Of a stretch of 64,000 nt of DNA, positions 18,085 to 26,331 are shown piece after piece. Under the pieces are notes generated by a model. The model was not told where the DNA came from. It made no database searches and saw only the letters and a list, made by a program, of their open reading frames with translations. The stretch lies in contig NZ_JIAK01000009.1 in NCBI RefSeq assembly GCF_000620765.1, forward strand, positions 1 through 64,000, in the 5' to 3' direction. Position numbers and translations under genes: made by a program. The stretch is from Desulfovermiculus halophilus DSM 18834. Lineage in GTDB: Bacteria; Desulfobacterota; Desulfovibrionia; Desulfovibrionales; Desulfothermaceae. Numbering within the stretch: position 1 is the first letter of the stretch; each line of letters begins with the position of its first letter.

Positions 18085-18430
18085 ATAAGACTTTTCCATG
18101 ATTCATGATTTGGCGCGAAAAGCTACTGTTCAGATCAAGAAACTTCTTATGCATAGGATAAGTATGAATGATGAGATCAACAGGATAATTTTTTTTCAAT
18201 GATCTAAAATACTGAGATATCGAACGATAATGATTCATGTTCTCCTGGTAACTCTGCGGGAGGTAACGTTTCTTTGAGATTATATATAAATCAAGATCAC
18301 TATCATTTTGAGGATTCCCGTAGGCATGTGAACCAAACAGAATAACTTTATAAACATCCGCTTTTCGGGCCTGTTCCATTATTTCCTTGGCCAATGCTTC
18401 AGGAATCTTATTATCACCGCTTGTAGACAT
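18065..18430 (-). CDS. minimal nucleotidyltransferase, pair 2
   Basis: This 121-residue protein carries the canonical GSHAYGNPQNDSDLDL (GSX10DXD) nucleotidyltransferase motif, with a third carboxylate candidate in YPVDLIIHT. It is the NTase half of an MNT/HEPN pair and is followed by the HEPN gene with overlapping ends. Such pairs act as toxin-antitoxin or nucleotide-modifying modules; the role here is inferred from pairing. The AT-rich composition sets it apart from mgtE and the enzyme gene on either side. Confidence 0.8.
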   Translation of the reverse strand: MSTSGDNKIPEALAKEIMEQARKADVYKVILFGSHAYGNPQNDSDLDLYIISKKRYLPQSYQENMNHYRSISQYFRSLKKNYPVDLIIHTYPMHKKFLDLNSSFSRQIMNHGKVLYEADNS

Positions 18431-18467
18431 TGCCCTCCTCCTGACAAGACGAAATACATCTTACATC

Positions 18468-19418
18468 CTATATCTGCTCATATATGGCAACCGCCAGTAA
18501 AGGAATCATGATCTCGTGGTGTCCGGTCAGGGCATAACCCTTTCCTGATCCAAGCACCGGCCTCTGGACCACATTCACTGTTGGGCGGTAGTGTTGGATC
18601 ATGTCCAAATTGGCAGTAGTGAACCCATGGACAGGATAGCCTACATTTCTGGCTACAGCCAGGGTTTTCAAAAAGACTTCAGGCATGATCACGGCACTAC
18701 CAAAATTGAGGACTACTCCCCCGCCCCCAAGTTGAGAGACAGTATTGGCCAGGATACGGAAATCCCGCAGGGAAGCGTCGCCAATAGCAGCTCCATCTGC
18801 TGAAGGATGCTGATGAACAATATCTGTTCCCAAAGCCACATGAATCGTACAGGGCACTTTATGGTCAAAGGCTTTGGCCACCAAGGAACGTGCAACATGA
18901 TGATTTTGTTTTGTGCACAGACTCCGGCCCAAGGCCTCTCCAAATCCAAGTTCTTCCTGCTGGGCTGATTTGGCGCTGGAATTCAAGACCTCTGCCACTT
19001 CATAGGCCATTCCGAATGAACCGTCTTGCAACTGAGCGGCTACATCCTCGGAAGTCTGGCCCAGGATTTCCAGCTCTGTATCGTGGATGGCCATGGATCC
19101 GTTGCCGGCCACATGGGTGATAAAACCATGCTCCATCAAGTCGGCCAACACAGGGGCACACCCGGTCTTGATCACATGTCCACCCAGCATGGCCAACACC
19201 GGCTTGCCGTTCTCTCTGGCCCGAACAACTGCTTTGGCAATCTCGAAAAGCTCCTGAGCCTTCATGATCCGGGGTAAAGACTGCAGGAATTGACTCACGT
19301 TCATTCCGGCCCGCAAAGGCTTGGCCTCAGCCTCAGATTGGACCTTGGAGTTCCGGGTTCGGGCTGAGTAAGTTTGCACCTGGCGTACATCCAGCTGCTC
19401 AAATTGACTCATGGACAT
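18468..19418 (-). CDS. conserved enzyme, possibly of the deoxyhypusine-synthase fold
   Basis: This 316-residue protein belongs to a conserved group I recognise only by its sequence blocks: GGHVIKTGCAPVLADLMEHG, THVAGNGSMAIHD, GQTSEDVA and GFTTANLDM. The pattern of glycine-rich strands, with a small-residue P-x-L-x-x-L-x-x-x-G and a following NG, resembles the NAD-binding layout of deoxyhypusine synthase, a true homologue of which is encoded at 49543-50652. No catalytic Lys block like SWGK is evident. GAGG precedes the ATG at 19418. No membrane or signal segment is visible. The function is unassigned. Confidence 0.6.
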   Translation of the reverse strand: MSMSQFEQLDVRQVQTYSARTRNSKVQSEAEAKPLRAGMNVSQFLQSLPRIMKAQELFEIAKAVVRARENGKPVLAMLGGHVIKTGCAPVLADLMEHGFITHVAGNGSMAIHDTELEILGQTSEDVAAQLQDGSFGMAYEVAEVLNSSAKSAQQEELGFGEALGRSLCTKQNHHVARSLVAKAFDHKVPCTIHVALGTDIVHQHPSADGAAIGDASLRDFRILANTVSQLGGGGVVLNFGSAVIMPEVFLKTLAVARNVGYPVHGFTTANLDMIQHYRPTVNVVQRPVLGSGKGYALTGHHEIMIPLLAVAIYEQI

Positions 19419-19660
19419 GAACCTCTATGTTCGAATTGCTTGAGGCGGTCAGCAAAATGTATTTTTGTCTTGCAAATGCCTGTTTTGATGTGCTTTATGC
19501 TCAGCTTCCTACTGCACAGACCAATTTTGCACAGATATTGGGCAATATTGTCAAAGTACTCACGTTTTGTTCTGGAGTCAATCAGGACACATTTCACGGA
19601 CCTGGAGACGTCTTTTGCTTGCAGCTCCAGCCTTCCCTCGGTAAGATAAAAAGACATCAT
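19409..19660 (-). CDS. possible small protein, weakly supported
   Basis: This 83-codon frame overlaps the start of the next gene by 10 nt, an arrangement that would suit translational coupling. The product (MMSFYLTEGRLELQAKD onward) is basic and has four cysteines, and I recognise nothing in it. There is no ribosome site before either ATG, and the opposite strand is open over the same bases. It could be a decayed gene end or a chance frame. The rest of the 19419-19851 gap shows short AT-rich repeats (TTATTAGTTAATAG) and a doubled ATCGGTATCG, but no gene. Confidence 0.2.
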   Translation of the reverse strand: MMSFYLTEGRLELQAKDVSRSVKCVLIDSRTKREYFDNIAQYLCKIGLCSRKLSIKHIKTGICKTKIHFADRLKQFEHRGSCP

Positions 19661-19851
19661 GCTGCCGCTATGATAGAGACATTTGTATGAAAAACTGTTA
19701 TTAGTTAATAGTTATCAGGATCTGATTGGGTAACCGATTTCTTGCCTGTTCCCAATCGGTATCGGGATCGGTATCGAAATCATTTGTATGCTTCGTTAGC
19801 GCAAGCGTGCCCGCCAGGGCATGAGGGTAATTCGCCAAACGGGAGAGAACA

Positions 19852-20247
19852 GTGGTTTATATCAACTCAGAAGTCAAAGAAATCGCTGATTGCCTGGAAA
19901 AAGACGAGAGGATATCTGCAGCCTACGCTTTGGGTTCAGCTGTCACGGGCCGGTTGCGTGGGGACAGTGACCTTGACATTGCTTTGCTTCCGACCCAGGG
20001 TCGCAGCTTCAGCCAGATGGACCTTCTGCACTTGAGCAGTCAACTCAGAGCGTATTGTTCCCGTACAGTGGACATTGGAATCTTGAGCACGCATAATCTT
20101 ATTTACGCCAAGGAGGCGCTTTTACAAGGCGAATGCCTGTTTTGCAAGGACCAGTATTTTCACGATATGTTCGTGGCTACTGCCTTGGGCCTGTATCTTG
20201 AACTGCGAACTGCCAGGCGGGAAGTTGAACATGCCTATACAGCCTGA
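19852..20247 (+). CDS. mntA: MntA-like nucleotidyltransferase antitoxin, pair 3
   Basis: This 131-residue protein has a canonical GSAVTGRLRGDSDLDIAL motif and a later acidic strand in TVDIGILS. The start is GTG at 19852, preceded by GGGAGAG. It overlaps the following HepT gene by 17 nt. Antitoxins of this family AMPylate the HepT tyrosine. Unlike pair 1, the active-site loop length is standard. It is transcribed in the opposite direction to the other two pairs. Confidence 0.85.
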   Translation: MVYINSEVKEIADCLEKDERISAAYALGSAVTGRLRGDSDLDIALLPTQGRSFSQMDLLHLSSQLRAYCSRTVDIGILSTHNLIYAKEALLQGECLFCKDQYFHDMFVATALGLYLELRTARREVEHAYTA

Positions 20248-20659
20248 TGACATTGTCTGGAACAAAGCTGCAATCATTGAGCGATGCATCCGACGTATGC
20301 ATGAAGAGTACAGGGCAGATCCAGATCTGGAAGATTACACCCATGTTGATGCCTTGACCTTAAATATTGAACGAGCCTGTCAGGCGGCGATTGATTTGGC
20401 TATGCATGTGGTGGCCAAGCAGCGGCTGGGAGTACCCCAAAGCAGTGGAGACGCCTTTATCTTCTTGGAAAAGGCGGGAATGATCAGCACTCAGCTGCGC
20501 CAGTCCCTGGTGGCCATGACTGGGTTTCGAAATATAGCCATCCACCAATACCAACAATTAGACAGCAGTGTGCTCCATTATATTGTAGAAAAAGGCTATC
20601 AGGATTTGATTGCCTTTGGATCGGCTTTGGGCGTTCAGATTGAAGACAGCAGTTCGTGA
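20231..20659 (+). CDS. hepT: HepT-type HEPN toxin, pair 3
   Basis: This 142-residue helical protein contains FRNIAIHQYQQL, a good RX4HXY toxin motif with Arg, His and Tyr all present. ATG at 20231 (MPIQPDDIVW) is chosen over ATG at 20198 because the longer form would overlap the antitoxin gene by 50 nt and adds no family-like sequence. Order and coupling match type VII toxin-antitoxin operons. A strong hairpin follows the stop. Confidence 0.85.
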   Translation: MPIQPDDIVWNKAAIIERCIRRMHEEYRADPDLEDYTHVDALTLNIERACQAAIDLAMHVVAKQRLGVPQSSGDAFIFLEKAGMISTQLRQSLVAMTGFRNIAIHQYQQLDSSVLHYIVEKGYQDLIAFGSALGVQIEDSSS

Positions 20660-20682
20660 AAGGAGGTGACTCCTTACTGGTT

Positions 20683-20723
20683 CCCCTCTATGCTGCCGCT
20701 TTGGGCAGCATTCAAGGGAGGGG
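20683..20723 (+). terminator. long hairpin between convergent hepT and hldE
   Basis: An inner stem ATGCTGCC/GGCAGCAT is extended by an outer CCCCTC/GAGGGG with a small internal loop. It lies between the stops at 20659 and 20772. There is no clean T-run, so it is a probable rather than certain terminator. Confidence 0.5.
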
Positions 20724-20771
20724 TTAGGGGAGGGTGGCTTGATTCAGTATCCTTATTTTTCCATGAGAACT

Positions 20772-22226
20772 TCAACCGCATGCTGTGCCATTCTGACGTA
20801 AAATAGACCGGATCAAATCGCTGGTACTTACCTGGTCGGCTATGGGTATGATCTCCACTCTGCCCCCTCTGCCCTTGACAATATCCCGGCCAACCACCTC
20901 ATCTTCCCGATAATCTCCTCCTTTGACCAGGACGTCAGGCTGTATCTCCCTCAACAACCGTTCCGGCGTGTCCTCAGCAAAGATCACAACCCGGTCCACG
21001 CATTCCAGAGCGGCCAGGATGGTGGCCCGGTCCTGCTGGCCCAAGACCGGGCGTTCAGGGCCCTTGATCCTGCGCACCGAGGCGTCTGAGTTCAGCCCTA
21101 CCACCAGGCGCTGCCCAAGAGAAGCAGCCTGCTGCAACAGCCTGATATGGCCGTGACGCAAAAGATCAAAACACCCATTGGTAAAAACCACACATTGATC
21201 GGCATGCTGCCAGGTCTGTACCTCTTGGGCCAGTTTTTCCGTGGACACCACCTTGGGGGTGCCATAGTCCTGCCGGGTCAAGGCCCGTTCCAGCTCATGA
21301 GCCCATACCGGCTGGGTGCCCACCTTGCCGACAACTATACCCGCCGCCGCATTGGCCATCCGGGCGGCCTGCTCCCAGCTCATGCCCGCCCCCAGGCCGA
21401 GGCCCAAGGCCGCGATCACAGTATCCCCGGCCCCGGAGACATCAAAGACCTCCTTGGCCTGGGTGGGAATGTTCACTGGATCAAAATCCCGGCCCACCAA
21501 AAGCATGCCCTGCGCCCCGCGCGTAATCAGGAGGCTGGAAAGCCCTAGACGGCTGCACACGTCTTGCCCGGTTCTGCTCAAGAGACTCCCGTCTGCTCCC
21601 CCTAGATCTGCATATTGGGCAAACTCCAAGCTGTTGGGAGTGATGCAGTCTACGCCGCGATACCGCTCCCAGTCTCTTCCCTTGGGATCGACAAGCACAG
21701 GGCAGGATGCGCTGCGCGCCTGGTCCACAATGGCCCGGCACAAAGTTGAGGACACAAGCCCTTTCCCGTAATCGGAGATGATGCACACCGTCTGTGGCCT
21801 CATGGCTTCACCCAGCCTGTGTACCAGCTCCGCCTCTTGGGCGGAACTCAGGGTGATTGTGTCTTCCTGGTCGATGCGCAGGCACTGCTGTTTGCCGGCC
21901 ATAATCCTGGTCTTGCTGATCGTGGGCATGGACTGCAGGCTGATCAGGCTGTTGGCAATACCCCGCTCTGACAAGAGCTGATCAACCCTGCCCTTGGCCT
22001 CGTCCCGGCCGCATACCCCGAATACTGTCACCTGGGCCCCAAGGGCGGCGGCATTTGCGGCCACATTTCCTGCTCCGCCCAGGGTCTCGGTCGTATCCCG
22101 GGCCAGGACAACAGGAACCGGTGCTTCCGGAGAGATGCGATCCACCTGTCCCCAGACATATCTGTCCAGCATGACGTCGCCGACAACCAGGATGTGCACG
22201 TGCTTCCAGGCAGAGAAAACAGACAT
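20772..22226 (-). CDS. hldE: bifunctional heptose 7-phosphate kinase / heptose 1-phosphate adenylyltransferase
   Basis: HldE makes ADP-D-glycero-D-manno-heptose for the LPS inner core in two steps. Residues 1 to about 320 form a ribokinase-type kinase (VVGDVMLDRY, TLGGAGNVAANAAALG, and the catalytic DVSGAGDTVIAALGLG). Residues about 343-484 form a nucleotidyltransferase with FTNGCFDLLRHGHIRLL, including the HxGH motif. The fused 484-residue length is usual. It is the first gene of a long LPS-core island and shares the strand of the heptosyltransferase gene that precedes it by 520 nt. Confidence 0.95.
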   Translation of the reverse strand: MSVFSAWKHVHILVVGDVMLDRYVWGQVDRISPEAPVPVVLARDTTETLGGAGNVAANAAALGAQVTVFGVCGRDEAKGRVDQLLSERGIANSLISLQSMPTISKTRIMAGKQQCLRIDQEDTITLSSAQEAELVHRLGEAMRPQTVCIISDYGKGLVSSTLCRAIVDQARSASCPVLVDPKGRDWERYRGVDCITPNSLEFAQYADLGGADGSLLSRTGQDVCSRLGLSSLLITRGAQGMLLVGRDFDPVNIPTQAKEVFDVSGAGDTVIAALGLGLGAGMSWEQAARMANAAAGIVVGKVGTQPVWAHELERALTRQDYGTPKVVSTEKLAQEVQTWQHADQCVVFTNGCFDLLRHGHIRLLQQAASLGQRLVVGLNSDASVRRIKGPERPVLGQQDRATILAALECVDRVVIFAEDTPERLLREIQPDVLVKGGDYREDEVVGRDIVKGRGGRVEIIPIADQVSTSDLIRSILRQNGTACG

Positions 22227-22368
22227 TAATGATCTTCCTATACCTCACCGGAAGGGTTGCATTGGAGAAGAAATGGGCAGCGGCTGAGGACAACCGCGTC
22301 CTTGCTTAAGAACTGAACCCAGTATTTCCATAGAAAACCAACCAGGCTTATTATCCATTTTGATCAGA

Positions 22369-22576
22369 GATCCTTCGCTCACAGACTCGCTCAGAATGAC
22401 AAGAAGAAAGAATGGCGGCCCGCTGACAGATGACAGACGACAGAGGATAGACGACAGATGACAGAAAAATCAATGGGTGGGAGGCTCTAGTTTGGCTCAG
22501 CCTTGACATCAATCGACTTTTTGCAGTTCCGTCCCTCTTGTCATTCTGAAGGAGCGCAGCGACTGAAGAATCTCTA
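22369..22576 (-). repeat. dispersed inverted-repeat element, copy 2
   Basis: Arms at 22369-22426 and 22538-22576 carry the same CAGAATGACAAG cores as 2868-2990, in reversed order. Between them is an imperfect tandem of GACAGATGACAGAC units (about 22424-22463). It occupies most of the 22227-22748 gap between hldE and the next gene; nothing else is recognisable there. Confidence 0.75.
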
Positions 22577-22748
22577 GTGTTGTGTATACACGCCTACGGT
22601 GGAAGCAGAACCAAGTGTACAAAGCTCAAGTCATCACTCAACAGGCAATACCCAGGGCTTTTTCATGCAAAACTATGTTTTTTTCGACCCTGATTGCTGA
22701 ATGTTGCCCCTGCCGTTTATTCTGCACAGAAAGTTGCTGCACGGGTGG

Positions 22749-23759
22749 TCAACAAATCCTGGAGAACACCGCTTGGGGATCTATCTCAGTCAAACAGCGG
22801 TAATGCCCGAATCGGCACCGGCGCTGAAAGCACGGCCGGCACTCTATCTCTGCGGTCAAGACCTGAGCCTTTGCGCTTAACGGAGGGGTATACTCCGGGC
22901 TGGAGGAACCAAAGATCGCCGCCACCCTGGTCCCGACCGCGGCTGCAACATGCATCAAGCCCGAGTCATTGCTCACAGCCACATCGGTTTGGGCAATCAT
23001 ATCAACGACGTCTTCAAGGGACGTCCTGCCGCATAAGTTCACAATGGGCCGAGGGCACAGGTGTATGATTTCCTCGGCCACGGCATGGTCTTTTGGTGAA
23101 CCGAAAAGACAGACCTGCCACCCTTCATCTGTGAGCAAACGGGCCAAATCTGCGAAATGAGAAATGGGCCACTGCTTTGCCGGCCCATATTCCGCCCCGG
23201 GCATAAACCCGGCGATTCGCCGCTCGCGATCCAGCCCGAATTTCCTGATCAAGGTCTGTGCGTTGTCCGCATCAACCCGCAGCCGGGGCTGCTTGATCTT
23301 CGGTGGCATCGAGGCCTGGACCGGAAGCCCCAGGGCTGTAAACCGCTCAACGGTCGTATGTAAGACCGAACGGTCCAGCTTGCGGATATCATTGAGCAGA
23401 AGATGTCGAAACTCACCCAGAAAACCGGTTCGGACCGGTATTTTGGCCCCCAAGGGAACAAGGGCCGACTTCCAGGAACGGGGGATGACTATGGCCTGGG
23501 AATAGTGTTCAGAGCGCAGTCTTTTTCCCAAGCCCAGCCTGGTGGCCACGGCCAGCCGGCCATGTTCGATCGGAACCGCTATACACTTGTTCACTTCGGG
23601 CATGCGCCACAGGAGGGGCAGGCTCCATTGAGGAGCCAGAACATCGATCCGGGTGCTTGGATCTGCTTCCTGCAAGGCTGCAAACAGGCTCTGGGCCATG
23701 ACCATATCTCCGACCCAGGCCGGGCCGACGATCAGTATTTTTCTTCCAGGCGTGGACAT
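22749..23759 (-). CDS. waaF: ADP-heptose:LPS heptosyltransferase II (GT9)
   Basis: This 336-residue enzyme adds the second heptose to the LPS inner core. The N-terminus ILIVGPAWVGDMVMAQSLF is the GT9 acceptor-domain signature. The C-terminal domain shows MPGAEYGPAKQWP and the nucleotide-sugar block VSNDSGLMHVAAAVGTR. The late pair CRPCFQRRC is usual in WaaF. ATG at 23759 is preferred to a start at 23786 that lies deeper inside the upstream gene. It overlaps the WaaE-like transferase gene by 28 nt, indicating coupled expression. Confidence 0.9.
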   Translation of the reverse strand: MSTPGRKILIVGPAWVGDMVMAQSLFAALQEADPSTRIDVLAPQWSLPLLWRMPEVNKCIAVPIEHGRLAVATRLGLGKRLRSEHYSQAIVIPRSWKSALVPLGAKIPVRTGFLGEFRHLLLNDIRKLDRSVLHTTVERFTALGLPVQASMPPKIKQPRLRVDADNAQTLIRKFGLDRERRIAGFMPGAEYGPAKQWPISHFADLARLLTDEGWQVCLFGSPKDHAVAEEIIHLCPRPIVNLCGRTSLEDVVDMIAQTDVAVSNDSGLMHVAAAVGTRVAAIFGSSSPEYTPPLSAKAQVLTAEIECRPCFQRRCRFGHYRCLTEIDPQAVFSRIC

Positions 23760-24535
23760 GAGGCTTCTTTTTCGCGTGTCGCCCAATGCTCAAACATAAA
23801 GGCGTACTTGGCAAAACAGGTCAAAAAAGAGGACACGGCAATGATCCAACCCCGCCAGCCGTCTCTCCAGGCCTGCTTAAAAAGAAGGCTCTTCACCAGG
23901 CGGCCGAATGGAGAAAAGAGAAGCTGGCTGCAATGAAAACGCTTGCCTTGGTCCAAAGCGGCTTCAGCCCCGATCCGGCCGTAGTCTATGGTCCGCTTCA
24001 GGTGATCGTTCAAGTCAGTATAGGAGTAGTGCAGGATATCTCCGGAAAGGCTGGAGGTGGAACCATGGACCACGAGCTTATCGTGGGGATTGGTTCCCTG
24101 CCAAGCTGCCGTGTCCCGCTTGGCCAGCCTGAGCCGCCATTCCGGATACCAGGCATGCTCTATCCAGGCTCCCAGATAGAACGTTTTCCGATTCAGCCAA
24201 TAGCCGGCGCAGGCTTGTTCCTTGTGGGCAAAAAGGCTCTGAATGGAAGCAAAAAGCTGATCGGACAGGGCTTCATCGGCATCCAGGGACAGCACCCAGG
24301 GCTGCGAGCACAGGGAGAGGGCATAGTTTTTCTGAGCCACATGTCCAGGCCACGAATTATAAAAAACCCTCGCCCCGAATTCCTCGGCAATGGCAACCGT
24401 TCTGTCCGTGGACCCGGAATCAACCACGATTATCTCGGAAACCAGCCCGGAAACGCTTTGCAGACAGCGCTGGAGATTTTGTTCTTCATTTAGGACAATA
24501 ACTGCCAGGGAAAGAGGCAGAGGATGAGGGGTCAT
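23732..24535 (-). CDS. family 2 glycosyltransferase, WaaE-like
   Basis: This 267-residue GT2 enzyme starts MTPHPLPLSLAVIVLNEE. It has the GT-A blocks EIIVVDSGSTDRT and LSLDADEAL (the DxD metal site). The closing helices and WRGWIIAVSSFLTCFAKY match WaaE/KdtX-type LPS core glucosyltransferases. ATG at 24535 is preferred to an upstream GTG. It acts at the cytoplasmic face of the inner membrane on nascent core. It sits directly before waaF. Sugar specificity cannot be read. Confidence 0.85.
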   Translation of the reverse strand: MTPHPLPLSLAVIVLNEEQNLQRCLQSVSGLVSEIIVVDSGSTDRTVAIAEEFGARVFYNSWPGHVAQKNYALSLCSQPWVLSLDADEALSDQLFASIQSLFAHKEQACAGYWLNRKTFYLGAWIEHAWYPEWRLRLAKRDTAAWQGTNPHDKLVVHGSTSSLSGDILHYSYTDLNDHLKRTIDYGRIGAEAALDQGKRFHCSQLLFSPFGRLVKSLLFKQAWRDGWRGWIIAVSSFLTCFAKYAFMFEHWATREKEASCPRLEEKY

Positions 24536-24544
24536 ATAGCGCAC

Positions 24545-25029
24545 CCGATTTTTTTTGCAACTTATTCTCTACTTTGCTTCCAAAAGATAATCAAATATAT
24601 CATATAAATACATATCCGAACATCTTCTGCCTAGGACTTTTGTCCTAGGGCACCCGATCCGGATTGTCAAATTGTAATTCCAATTTGCAGTCAAGATGAT
24701 CGAGGAAAGCCTCACTTTCTTTGGAGACAAAAAGAACTGGATTCCCGCTTTCGCGAAAATGACTGAAAAGAAAATATCGCTATAGTTGTGTCAAGTATTC
24801 AAATTATCCTGAACGCAATCTGGAATAAGACATAAACGAAATAGGCCTGACAAGCTTGCCAAGGTTGCAGGGGCTTTCGCCTGAACAAATACGTCAAATT
24901 CATTCTTCCCAAGTCACTGTTCCTGCATGCTTGACAAAAATCAGGTTTTGGCCAATATCCGGTGCCTGGCATGAAGTATTTTCTGAGAAACCCAGTTCAT
25001 ATCACCTCCAAAGGAAAGCACACTTCTCT
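24545..25029. other. 485-bp divergent non-coding region with a perfect hairpin
   Basis: This lies between the WaaE-like gene (minus) and the ligase gene (plus). It holds CCTAGGAC-TTTT-GTCCTAGG at 24630-24649, an 8-bp perfect stem. Near 24735 is CTGGATTCCCGCTTTCGCG, part of a widespread bacterial intergenic repeat. The frame of the ligase gene is open back to 24856, but that part has no family features. Promoters for both genes must lie here but none is clear. Confidence 0.55.
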
Positions 25030-26316
25030 ATGCCGAACAGATCATACCATACAGCCGTCAATGTCCTTGTTTTTCTCCTTCCGGTGACCGCAGTGTGGAT
25101 CCGGCACGCTGCGAGCGCAACCTTGATACTCCTTGCCCTTCTGGGCGTTCACGCCTGGTATGCTCGAGAGCAAAAACTCACTTTCTCCTGGCCGGAAAAA
25201 GCGGTCATGATCTCTTTTGCCGCAATCCTGGGCATGGGACTTCTTTCCGTGCCCCTGCACTGGATCTCACCAGACAACTTTCAATCCGATTTTCAATACG
25301 GGCACGAGATTAAACTGCTCTTGTTCATCCCTATTTATTATTTGTTTGTACACACAAAGCTCAAAGCGGAAACCTTCTGGTACAGTCTCTGTGCAGGAGC
25401 TATATTCGCGGGTGTCTGGTCCCTCATTTCCTATTATATGCTGGGGGTTGAACGGATTGAAGGCGCATACCACCATATTGTGTTTGGAGATGCGTGCATG
25501 GCCATGGGATTTCTCAGCCTGGCAGGAATACAGTTCTTTGAAAGGAAACACAAGCTTCTGGTCCTCATCCCCATTGCAGCTGTACTCATGGGCTTGACTG
25601 CAACCCTTCTGGCCGGGGTTCGGGGCGCCTTGATTGCGGGCCCTTTACTGCTGCTCGTCTTCCTCTTCCAGCTGGGCACTCATCCCAGGGCCTGGCTTCT
25701 GCGTACCATAATCATAACTGTGCTCCTGATCGGGGGCGGAACCGCGTATACCCTGACCGGTTCTTCCCTCACCGAACGAATGCAGGCGGCGTACCAGACA
25801 GTGAACAATGCCCTGTCCGGCCAGAAAATCAGCATCATGGATTCGGCGGACCCTTCTACAGCAGCGCGGTTACGGATGTGGACAGAAGCAGTGGACATTA
25901 TTAGAGAACATCCCTGGATCGGGGTCGGTGACGACGGATTTGAAGACATTATTGACCAAAAAGCCCAAACCGATCCGACCCTGAGGCCGATCACCAGATA
26001 CGGCACGCCTCACAACATGTACCTGGAACTGATGACCATCCACGGCATCCCCGGCCTTCCGGTAATGCTGGCCCTTTTCCTGGCCCCGCTGACGGCATTT
26101 CTGCTCTGGCTGCGGCGGGACAAGTCGGTCAGAGACTATGCCTATGCCGGGATCATGCTGGTTCTCGCATTCATGCAGTTTGCACTGACCGAAGCACTTA
26201 TGGAGAAATCGATCCCGATTGCCATATATGGGGTCTACACTGCCGCAGCCATGGCCCTGTGCAGGAATACGGCACGCTCTCCGGCATCTGCCGGTGAAGG
26301 GAAGATGAATACCTGA
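25030..26316 (+). CDS. waaL: O-antigen ligase / polymerase family membrane protein
   Basis: This 428-residue protein has about ten to eleven hydrophobic segments and a large periplasmic loop between about residues 245 and 350. The loop contains the ligase blocks AARLRMWTEAVDIIREHP, GVGDDGFEDI and TPHNMYLELMTIHGIPG, with the conserved His. WaaL joins undecaprenyl-linked O-chains to the lipid A-core in the periplasm. ATG at 25030 is chosen because AAAGGAAAG lies upstream and the longer frame adds a non-family hydrophilic stretch. Its place in an LPS-core island favours ligase over Wzy polymerase. Confidence 0.85.
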   Translation: MPNRSYHTAVNVLVFLLPVTAVWIRHAASATLILLALLGVHAWYAREQKLTFSWPEKAVMISFAAILGMGLLSVPLHWISPDNFQSDFQYGHEIKLLLFIPIYYLFVHTKLKAETFWYSLCAGAIFAGVWSLISYYMLGVERIEGAYHHIVFGDACMAMGFLSLAGIQFFERKHKLLVLIPIAAVLMGLTATLLAGVRGALIAGPLLLLVFLFQLGTHPRAWLLRTIIITVLLIGGGTAYTLTGSSLTERMQAAYQTVNNALSGQKISIMDSADPSTAARLRMWTEAVDIIREHPWIGVGDDGFEDIIDQKAQTDPTLRPITRYGTPHNMYLELMTIHGIPGLPVMLALFLAPLTAFLLWLRRDKSVRDYAYAGIMLVLAFMQFALTEALMEKSIPIAIYGVYTAAAMALCRNTARSPASAGEGKMNT

Positions 26317-26331
26317 GTTGACTCTCCAGCC

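Noticed and set aside
22424-22470. Short tandem GACAGATGACAGAC repeats as a possible CRISPR
   Set aside because: Units are about 10-14 bp, imperfect and without spacers; no cas genes are present.
24856-25029. 58-codon N-terminal extension of the ligase gene
   Set aside because: It is hydrophilic and unlike the family, has no ribosome site, and the downstream ATG at 25030 has a better context.
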